Shown here one piece after another: positions 1 through 5,755 of a stretch of 6,067 bases of DNA. The notes under the pieces are model-generated. The model saw only the letters and a list, made by a program, of their open reading frames with translations. It searched no databases and was not told the DNA's origin. The number at the start of each line of letters is the position of its first letter. Within the stretch, counting starts at the first letter, position 1. The position numbers and the translations under genes were made by a program. Source of the stretch: Euryarchaeota archaeon UBA126 (GTDB lineage: Archaea; Thermoplasmatota; Poseidoniia; Poseidoniales; Thalassarchaeaceae); assembly GCA_002497025.1 (NCBI GenBank), contig DAMG01000082.1, positions 1 to 6,067 on the forward strand. The letters run 5' to 3'.

Positions 1-2819
1 TTGATTTCTATACAGTCACCCATTATTTTCGATACATCGATGTTTGCTCCTGCATCTACTCCGAAGCAGCATTCTGCGACCGCTGCGGCCAAGCCACCAT
101 CGGAACAATCGTGGGCACTCGCAACGAGTCCTTGGCCCATCGCAGTGATTAGTGCTCGATACATTGCGAGGTTGCGCTCGGTGTCGATCTCAGGTACACG
201 GCCGCCGATGCCGCTTACGCCATCTATTTGCTCGCGCAACATGTAGGAGAGTTCGCTCGCGCCCAATTCTTGATGTGATTCGCCGCAAAGATATACTCGG
301 TCACCAACCGATTTGAAATCACTCGATACTGCCTTACGGACATCTGAGTGATTACCTATCAAACTGAACAGAATTGTTGGTGGAATACTAATCTTCTCTC
401 CGTGGAGAGTCGCGTCGTTCTTCATCGAATCCTTTCCACTGATACAAGGGAGGTTGTAAGCCCTGCATACATCGTCCAGTGCGCGATTCGCGCGAACAAG
501 CTGGGCTAATTTATAGCGTCCATCGGGGGTTTTTGCTGACTCTACTGGGTCCGGCCAACAAAAGTTGTCGAGACCTGCGATTAGGTCCAAATCTACTCCG
601 ACGCAGACTGCATTTCGCAAGGCCTCGTCAATACTCGCAGCGGCCATCGCGTAAGCATCGATATCAGAATAACGAGGGACTATTCCATTCGAAATCACTG
701 CACCTTGAGTCTGGCCTTGAATCGGTGCGATTACAGCGGCATCGCCAGGAGCGTCGTGATTTACTCCACAAAATGGCTTGATGACCGACTGGGCGATGAC
801 TTCGTGGTCATACGAGCGTACCCACCATTCCTTACTCGCGACATTCGGTCGGGCCATCATCATAGTCAGCAATTCGCCCATGCCCACGGCATCGGTATTG
901 GGAAAGGATATCGGCTCATGTTCTGGAGGCGTCCATTCGGATTCCAAATCTAGTTGAGGGCATCCCTCGTGCAAGAATTCGATAGGTAAGTGGGCCACAA
1001 CATTCTCGCCCATTCGAACAACAAAGGCTCCTGAATCTGTGAATGTTCCTACTACCGTAGCCTCTACCTCATGCAGTGCTGCCAGCGCCTCAAATGCGGC
1101 GCAGTCATCCGGCCTAACTCCAACGGTCATCCTTTCTTGAGACTCTGAAACTAGTATCTCCCATGGGCTTAGACCTGCTTGTTTGAGGGGGACAACGGCG
1201 AGGTCAAGATCTGCGCCTCCGGTCAATTCAGCCATCTCCCCAACAGAACTCGATAGCCCGCCAGCTCCATTGTCGGTGATTACTTGGATTAGTCCCTCGT
1301 CGCGGGCTTCGAGAATCATATCTATCATTTTCTTCTGAGTGATTGGGTCGCCGATTTGAACTGCGGAACTCGGGCTCTCTTCAGTAAGCTCTAGGCTAGA
1401 GAATGTCGCCCCATGAATTCCGTCTGAGCCGACACGCCCCCCGACCATGTATACAACATCACCAGGGGTGGGTGTTTTGTCGTGCGATTCGCGTCCGTCT
1501 GGTAAGCGACGAGGCATGATACCTACGGTGCCGCAATAGACTAGGGGCTTGCCCAGATATCTATCATCGAAGATAATTGCTCCATTCACAGTAGGTATTC
1601 CAGATTCATTGCCACCCGCGCGCACACCCGCATGTACTCCTCGCATTACGCGAGAGGGGTGGAACAATCCTTCTGGGATTTTTTCAGAGTAGTCGGGCGG
1701 GCCGAAGCAGAATACGTCGGTATTCGCAATCGGTCGCGCCCCCAAGCCCGTTCCGAGGATATCGCGATTAACACCAACGATTCCTGTCATTGCCCCGCCG
1801 AAGGGATCTAGTGCGCTTGGAGAATTGTGAGTTTCTGCTTTCATGCAGAGGCTCCAATCCTTATTCCAAGCGATAACTCCGGAGTTGTCGTGGAAGATAG
1901 AAAGCAGCCAATCAACTTCGTTTTGGATATCCAAAGTCGGCTTCATGATGTGCGTTTTGAATAGCGAATCAATTGTTGAGTCTTCTCCGGTCTCTGTGTC
2001 TTTGTGGTGGATTTTTGCTGCAAATATCTTGTGAGAACAGTGTTCAGACCAAGTCTGTGCTAAACACTCCAATTCCGCATCAGTAGGAGCATTTGGTGGC
2101 AGCCCCAATTGCTGTCTCGCTTTCCTTACCAAAGGATCTCGATAATGTGATTGTATAGCCTTCATCTCATTCAAATTTAGAGCTAGTAAACCGGTCTCTG
2201 ATATCTCGATTAGTTCATTGTCGGAGATCTCTAAATCTACAATCGCCGGTGCTGTTTGATCGAGTGCGGGTTGATTGGGGAAACCTAGAGAAGGCCATAC
2301 TGATTTTTCACAATCCAGTTGATCCGAAATCGAGGCTCGCTCGATCATCGGATTGTGTAATTTACCCGCCAACCAGTCAGCAGAAGTGTTGTCCGGAACC
2401 CCCCAGAATGCATAGGTTCGTGTGGTGGCAACTGCCGAATCAGGGGACAGATGAGGGAATAGTGTCAGTAATCCGTCCAAACCGGCTTGACCCGCGTTAT
2501 CAGTGACCCCGGGCTTAAATCCTGCTTGAATGACAATTTGCGGAGGTACGGGGAATACTGTTGAGTCGTCGAGTAAACGGGTGTTGACGCTTCCTTGTTC
2601 CATCACAGGGTCCGCAAATAGATCGTAAACCGTTCTTTCTGACTCTTCCGTGGATAGTTTCGCCCGTACTTGATAGCCTAGAATAACTCGCACTGATTGT
2701 ACATTTAGATTGTAATTTGAGGCTAGCATACTCTTGACTGAGTCTCCTCTAGCATCGGGAAGGCCGGCGAGATCTCGGGTTGTGACCTCGAATGAAAAGA
2801 CCGGGGTTTCCGTGCCCAT
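1..2819 (-). CDS. purL: Phosphoribosylformylglycinamidine synthase, PurS-PurL fusion (3' end cut by window)
   Basis: FGAM synthase makes FGAM from FGAR, ATP and glutamine-derived ammonia in cytosolic de novo purine synthesis. Reading from the ATG at 2819, 939 residues are visible and the frame is still open at position 1. Residues about 5-165 are two PurS-like repeats; the ends of both match (LFADPVMEQGSV near 67-78 and KLHNPMIERASI near 153-164). Then come the PurL hallmarks: WSEHCSHK at 257-264, KAETHNSPSALDPFGG at 327-342, GNESGIPTVNG, TDNGAGGL at 515-522, SGKDSM at 794-799 and HDCSDGGL at 903-910. These mark two AIR-synthase-like halves. An in-frame TAA lies one codon upstream (2823-2825) and GAGGT sits 6 bases before the ATG, so the start is well fixed. 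By comparison with known PurL proteins, roughly 60-80 residues are missing if it ends as PurSL, or over 300 if a PurQ glutaminase domain is also fused; the window cannot tell which. Identification is very secure. Confidence 0.96.
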   Translation of the reverse strand, partial: MGTETPVFSFEVTTRDLAGLPDARGDSVKSMLASNYNLNVQSVRVILGYQVRAKLSTEESERTVYDLFADPVMEQGSVNTRLLDDSTVFPVPPQIVIQAGFKPGVTDNAGQAGLDGLLTLFPHLSPDSAVATTRTYAFWGVPDNTSADWLAGKLHNPMIERASISDQLDCEKSVWPSLGFPNQPALDQTAPAIVDLEISDNELIEISETGLLALNLNEMKAIQSHYRDPLVRKARQQLGLPPNAPTDAELECLAQTWSEHCSHKIFAAKIHHKDTETGEDSTIDSLFKTHIMKPTLDIQNEVDWLLSIFHDNSGVIAWNKDWSLCMKAETHNSPSALDPFGGAMTGIVGVNRDILGTGLGARPIANTDVFCFGPPDYSEKIPEGLFHPSRVMRGVHAGVRAGGNESGIPTVNGAIIFDDRYLGKPLVYCGTVGIMPRRLPDGRESHDKTPTPGDVVYMVGGRVGSDGIHGATFSSLELTEESPSSAVQIGDPITQKKMIDMILEARDEGLIQVITDNGAGGLSSSVGEMAELTGGADLDLAVVPLKQAGLSPWEILVSESQERMTVGVRPDDCAAFEALAALHEVEATVVGTFTDSGAFVVRMGENVVAHLPIEFLHEGCPQLDLESEWTPPEHEPISFPNTDAVGMGELLTMMMARPNVASKEWWVRSYDHEVIAQSVIKPFCGVNHDAPGDAAVIAPIQGQTQGAVISNGIVPRYSDIDAYAMAAASIDEALRNAVCVGVDLDLIAGLDNFCWPDPVESAKTPDGRYKLAQLVRANRALDDVCRAYNLPCISGKDSMKNDATLHGEKISIPPTILFSLIGNHSDVRKAVSSDFKSVGDRVYLCGESHQELGASELSYMLREQIDGVSGIGGRVPEIDTERNLAMYRALITAMGQGLVASAHDCSDGGLAAAVAECCFGVDAGANIDVSKIMGDCIEI

Positions 2820-2825
2820 GAGTTA

Positions 2826-2867
2826 ACCTCGGTGAGTCGCTCCTGTGTCATTACGTCAATGAATAAA
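2826..2867 (-). promoter_or_regulatory. Candidate promoter and ribosome binding site of purL
   Basis: Reading the minus strand, a TATA-like TTTATT lies at 2867-2862, about 43 bases before the purL ATG. With the usual archaeal spacing of about 25 bases this would start transcription near 2838 and give a short leader. GAGGT at 2830-2826 is a good Shine-Dalgarno match, with 6 bases to the ATG. The ribosome binding site is clear; the TATA element is only plausible because this spacer is AT-rich throughout. Confidence 0.45.
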
Positions 2868-2879
2868 CCGGTCACAGGA
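2841..2879. repeat. 7-bp inverted repeat around the candidate purL TATA element
   Basis: TCCTGTG at 2841-2847 and its exact complement CACAGGA at 2873-2879 lie 32 bp apart start to start, about three helical turns, and bracket the TATA-like hexamer at 2862-2867. This geometry would suit an operator. However, a 7-bp match in a spacer this short is quite likely by chance, so it is recorded as a weak candidate only. Confidence 0.25.
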
Positions 2880-2891
2880 TTAGAATTTGAA

Positions 2892-2919
2892 TGAATGATA
2901 TGTTATACTATATCATTCA
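2892..2919. repeat. 10-bp perfect inverted repeat spanning the stop codon of the acyltransferase-PLP gene
   Basis: TGAATGATAT (2892-2901) and ATATCATTCA (2910-2919) are exact complements separated by 8 bases. The structure contains the TAA stop (2905-2903) and the last codons of the minus-strand gene. A second register also pairs: TTTGAATGA at 2886-2894 with TCATTCAAA at 2913-2921. Both arms are AT-rich and no T-run follows on either strand, so it is not a standard intrinsic terminator. It could be a 3' RNA hairpin or a binding site for a dimeric protein upstream of purL. Confidence 0.7.
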
Positions 2920-4606
2920 AACATTGGATTATTGTTTCATTTTCTTCTTCAGAACGGACTGCGAATCGAATAAATCTAGAATTCAAAGTTATTCCCATAT
3001 TCTCTGCGTCCCTAACGAAAATCCCTTTTTCTCGGCATTTAGAAACAAAAGAAGAAGAATTCTTCGGGTATTCTTCAGGTAATTCCGTCAAAATGTAATT
3101 TGCCACGCCAGGATATACTCTGAAATCTAAATTAGAGAGTTGCTTTGAAAATAGTTCACGGTTTTTGTGTATTTTTTCATATTGCTCTTTGAAATATTCT
3201 GGGTGATTTAGAGATTCTATTGCAGCGATCTGAGCTGGAAGACTAACTGCCCAAGGGGGTATAAATTTCCGTAAATAATTGGCATTAGATGTTACTGCAT
3301 ATGCAGCTCTCAATCCAGATAATGCGTAGCATTTACTCATGCTCTTACATACAATCAATTCTTGAAATTCTTCAGTTAAATTCTCTAATGATTGGTATCC
3401 TTTTACGTACTCGATATATGTCTCATCTACCCATATGGTTTTGCAATTAGTTTGGCCGTTTTTATTGGATAATATACCTCTAATGATGTTCTCCATATCC
3501 TCACAATACACTCCCGTTGGACTGTTTGGGTTGACTAAAATCACTGCGTCGTGTTCTCTAGATATCGAAATGAGTCCTTCTTTATCTATCTCGAATCCTT
3601 CATCTGGATAAAGTGGAAAATGAGTGACATTGCAACCGATTAGGTGTGTTAAAATATGCAGATATTCTCCATACATTGGAGACAGAATCAATACCTTTGA
3701 TTCTTCGTTAATTAATTGAGGGAATAAAGAAAACATCAGAGATGAGGAGCCGGATGATACCAGAATGTTCTCCTCTTTCACGGACCTTGTTTGTGCGATC
3801 TTTTGAATCAATGGTTCGCATTGAGTTGGGGGGGATTCTTTGAAACATCTTTCGATATTTTTTATGACAGCATTTGAGGCTTGAGGGCACGGTGGAAACG
3901 GACTATCGAGGACATCGGCTACAATGAGTTGGTCCCTCAAATCGAAGTCCATGCCTGATGCGGCCCAAGAGGCCCCTCCGTGATAGCACGCATCGTCTTT
4001 GGTTTCTGGAGTATCGATAACTATCTGGTCAAGTAAATTGGATGCTCGTCTCATTGCTTCATCTATTGAGAGATGCATTGGATAAAATTTCACTTCGCCT
4101 GCTTCTGAACTATGTTCCATTAGGATGTTCATCCCTATGCTGTTGTACAATGGAAGAGCTTCCGTATGCCCCATTGCAATAAGGTCTGTAGCGCCGTTCT
4201 GTTCGGAGAATTTCAGAGACGCTAACATCAGCTTCAAGCCTAGACCTTTGCCACGAAATTGCTTGGCAAGAGTAAGGCCTCTGATCTCATGTACTGTGCC
4301 GTCGGGATAGAAGTTTGTTGCGAGTGTGTCCATCGCATCTTTTGTGAAATATTTCTTCATTCTAAAGCCCGATTCTGTCGGAAAATTAAGACTTACATAT
4401 CCAATAAATTTCTCTTTGAGAATAAGGCATATGAAATGCTGTCCTGGGTCCTCCAATCGCCCCGATTCTTGTGTTTCATATTGGCTTAGTTCGTCTGAAA
4501 AAACTGTATGACGAAGATGTGAAATTTCATCCCATAAATTTCTGATACTTTCTGATTCCGACAACATGGCGGCATTGGGGCGTTGGAAATATACTAGGCG
4601 CTCCAT
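2903..4606 (-). CDS. GNAT acyltransferase fused to a CobD/HisC-like PLP-dependent aminotransferase or decarboxylase
   Basis: A 567-residue cytosolic protein with two enzyme domains. Residues about 1-180 are a GNAT fold: the acyl-CoA loop motif RGKGLG at 118-123 follows the strand VHEIRGLTL. The front part (RHTVFSDELSQY at 32-43, FRMKKYF at 81-87) recalls the LuxI-like and N-acyl amino acid synthase branch. Residues about 208-567 are a fold-type I PLP enzyme: HGG at 209-211, NPNSPTG at 359-365, VDETY at 393-397 (Asp394 for the PLP nitrogen), SMSK with the Schiff-base Lys425, GLR with Arg433 binding the PLP phosphate, and Arg547 in FIRFAVR as the likely substrate-carboxylate ligand. The HGG start and the RFAVRSEEEN ending favour CobD/HisC relatives. 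All key residues are intact, so it should be active. The substrate is unknown; transamination or decarboxylation combined with N-acylation is an inference. The ATG at 4606 has no Shine-Dalgarno match. GC is near 30% over much of the PLP half, below both neighbours. Confidence 0.9.
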   Translation of the reverse strand: MERLVYFQRPNAAMLSESESIRNLWDEISHLRHTVFSDELSQYETQESGRLEDPGQHFICLILKEKFIGYVSLNFPTESGFRMKKYFTKDAMDTLATNFYPDGTVHEIRGLTLAKQFRGKGLGLKLMLASLKFSEQNGATDLIAMGHTEALPLYNSIGMNILMEHSSEAGEVKFYPMHLSIDEAMRRASNLLDQIVIDTPETKDDACYHGGASWAASGMDFDLRDQLIVADVLDSPFPPCPQASNAVIKNIERCFKESPPTQCEPLIQKIAQTRSVKEENILVSSGSSSLMFSLFPQLINEESKVLILSPMYGEYLHILTHLIGCNVTHFPLYPDEGFEIDKEGLISISREHDAVILVNPNSPTGVYCEDMENIIRGILSNKNGQTNCKTIWVDETYIEYVKGYQSLENLTEEFQELIVCKSMSKCYALSGLRAAYAVTSNANYLRKFIPPWAVSLPAQIAAIESLNHPEYFKEQYEKIHKNRELFSKQLSNLDFRVYPGVANYILTELPEEYPKNSSSFVSKCREKGIFVRDAENMGITLNSRFIRFAVRSEEENETIIQCLNDIV

Positions 4607-4716
4607 AGTTGCAGGGTTTCATTCGACTTCTTGAATGATGTCCCGGCATAATGCGAGTCAAAAATGCAGTAAATCTAGGGAAAGACTTGAGACGGTCGTG
4701 TAGGCGGAATGACTTG
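4607..4716. promoter_or_regulatory. Divergent promoter region between the acyltransferase-PLP gene and pyrF
   Basis: The spacer is 110 bases if pyrF starts at 4717, or 44 if it starts at 4651. Going left, TTATG at 4652-4648 lies about 45 bases before the 4606 start and could be a TATA element. Going right, AT-rich TAAATCTA at 4670-4677 lies about 40 bases before 4717. Neither is a strong archaeal TATA box, so exact promoter positions are uncertain. The divergent gene arrangement itself is certain and requires promoters on both strands here or nearby. Confidence 0.35.
4619..4638. repeat. Inverted repeat, candidate operator upstream of the acyltransferase-PLP gene
   Basis: TCATTC (4619-4624) and GAATGA (4633-4638) form a 6-bp inverted repeat with an 8-base spacer, centred about 22 bases before the start codon at 4606. 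The same half-site, with the same 8-base spacer, appears in the longer repeat at 2892-2919 near the other end of the gene. The recurrence makes a protein-binding site more attractive, but the arms are short and no regulator gene is in view. Confidence 0.35.
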
Positions 4717-5520
4717 ATGGAAGCCGAAGACCTCTGGGGCGCACGCTGGACTTCGTCCGCAAATCCGTTGGCCCATCGCTACATGGAAACCGCCGCTAGA
4801 AAGCAGACTTTGGTATGTTTAGCGGCCGATATGCGGAGTGTAGGTGAACTGATTGATTTGGTCGAAGAAGTAGGGCCATATATCGCCGCGCTAAAGACTC
4901 ATGTCGACATGGTAGATGATTTTTCAAGCGAATCTTGGCAGGGCCTTGTCGACTCTGCAAAGAAGCACGATTTGTTACTGTTTGAAGATAGGAAGTTTGC
5001 AGATATCGGAAAGGTCTCGCAAAATCAGATGGCTGGTGTACACGATATTCGTTCATGGGCCGACATTGTTACTGCTCACCGAATATCTGGCCCTGATATT
5101 GTAGAAGGTATAGCGGCAGGTTGGGCGGACGTTGCGAGGATAGGAGGTGTTTTACTTCTTGCTCAAATGTCTAGTAGTGGTAATCTACTGAATGCGGATT
5201 ACACCGATGAAGTGATTGCCACAGGAAGAGGTTCTCCGAGCGTAATTGGATTCATTGGCAACGGTAGTTCCGGTGAAGAAGTCGCCGCATTACGAGCAAA
5301 GGTAGGTGATTCGCAGATGATTTGGACACCCGGAGTGAATCTTGCAGTGGGTGATGGCGAGATGGGTCAAAGGTATGGGCATCCGAAAGGGGCTGTTCTC
5401 GCTGGCTCTGATGCGATTATTGTCGGATCAGGCATCCATGGTGCAGATTCTAGGCAAGAGGCGGCGGCGGAGTACGCACGCGAGTCATTCGAAGCACTTT
5501 GTGAGCGCGAGGGGCAATAA
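4717..5520 (+). CDS. pyrF: Orotidine-5'-phosphate decarboxylase, eukaryote (URA3/UMPS) type
   Basis: Converts OMP to UMP, the last step of de novo pyrimidine synthesis, in the cytosol as a dimer. From the ATG at 4717 it is 267 residues, the same length as yeast Ura3. The series CLAAD, LKTHVD, LLFEDRKFADIG, WADIVTAH, VIGFI, TPGV, GQRY and GSDAIIVG follows the eukaryotic enzyme rather than the short bacterial or archaeal PyrF. In this numbering the catalytic set is Asp38, Lys60, Asp91, Lys93 and Asp96. Two positions differ: Ser238 stands where yeast has the phosphate-binding Arg235 (VGSG for VGRG), and Val100 replaces Thr100. An upstream in-frame ATG at 4651 would add 22 basic residues (a tail with RRSCRR) that have no counterpart in the family. 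The 4717 start is preferred because AGGCGG precedes it by 9 bases and the family alignment begins there. The gene is followed directly by a small membrane-protein gene whose start overlaps its stop codon. Confidence 0.93.
   Translation: MEAEDLWGARWTSSANPLAHRYMETAARKQTLVCLAADMRSVGELIDLVEEVGPYIAALKTHVDMVDDFSSESWQGLVDSAKKHDLLLFEDRKFADIGKVSQNQMAGVHDIRSWADIVTAHRISGPDIVEGIAAGWADVARIGGVLLLAQMSSSGNLLNADYTDEVIATGRGSPSVIGFIGNGSSGEEVAALRAKVGDSQMIWTPGVNLAVGDGEMGQRYGHPKGAVLAGSDAIIVGSGIHGADSRQEAAAEYARESFEALCEREGQ
5509..5514 (+). promoter_or_regulatory. Ribosome binding site of the 76-residue membrane protein, inside pyrF
   Basis: GAGGGG lies within the last codons of pyrF, 5 bases before the ATG at 5520. 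It is a good Shine-Dalgarno match and supports translation coupled to pyrF. Confidence 0.6.
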
Positions 5521-5750
5521 TGCTCGAGACGATTTTGAATTTGTTGATTGTTATCGTCACTCTCTTATTTGTAGGGTTCTTTTTCATTCGTGAAATCATT
5601 AAGCGATGGAGAATAGGTTTGAGGATGGCCGCTGGTGATGAGAGTTTGCTCACAGACAATTCTGTGTCTGTGAAGACGATTACCGATGCACCACAAGGAA
5701 GTGTGATTGTATCCCATGTTCCTGCAAAAATAATTGATGATAGTCAATAA
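5520..5750 (+). CDS. Small single-pass membrane protein, function unknown
   Basis: Not recognised as a known family. The 76-residue protein has one hydrophobic helix at about residues 4-24 (ILNLLIVIVTLLFVGFFFI), followed at once by a basic stretch (REIIKRWR). By the positive-inside rule this places the long C-terminal part in the cytoplasm. The remaining 45 residues are polar and end in a Val/Ile-rich segment (GSVIVSHVPAKII) that could form a short beta structure. The ATG shares a base with the pyrF stop (TAATG) and has its own ribosome binding site, so the two are almost certainly co-transcribed and translationally coupled. A role in pyrimidine metabolism cannot be deduced from this. No cysteine or obvious catalytic motif is present. 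The reading frame is convincing because of the stop/start overlap, the hydrophobic pattern and the clean end just before the convergent gene. Confidence 0.75.
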   Translation: MLETILNLLIVIVTLLFVGFFFIREIIKRWRIGLRMAAGDESLLTDNSVSVKTITDAPQGSVIVSHVPAKIIDDSQ

Positions 5751-5755
5751 TTAGG

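Noticed and set aside
1..2506. Plus-strand open frames opposite purL (for example 1-246, 479-781, 705-953, 2249-2506)
   Set aside because: They lie antisense to a continuous minus-strand frame carrying every PurL motif, have low-complexity or random-looking translations and no ribosome binding sites.
2886..2921. Intrinsic transcription terminator at the hairpin
   Set aside because: The stem is AT-rich and neither strand has a T-run after it. It is listed as an inverted repeat of unknown role instead.
3828..3834. Run of seven G, a possible sequencing frameshift joining two separate genes
   Set aside because: The run codes for Pro-Pro within the N-terminal part of the PLP domain (residues about 259-260). 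The frame is consistent before and after it, and the domain junction is about 50 codons away.
2891..4511. Plus-strand open frames and the minus-strand frame 3708-3890 inside the fusion gene
   Set aside because: All are shadows of the 567-residue frame, whose two domains show intact family motifs from end to end.
4796..5659. Alternative frames over pyrF on both strands (4796-5056 minus, 4916-5104 plus, 5342-5593 plus, 5450-5659 minus)
   Set aside because: The pyrF frame contains the full catalytic signature of OMP decarboxylase; the others have no recognisable pattern.
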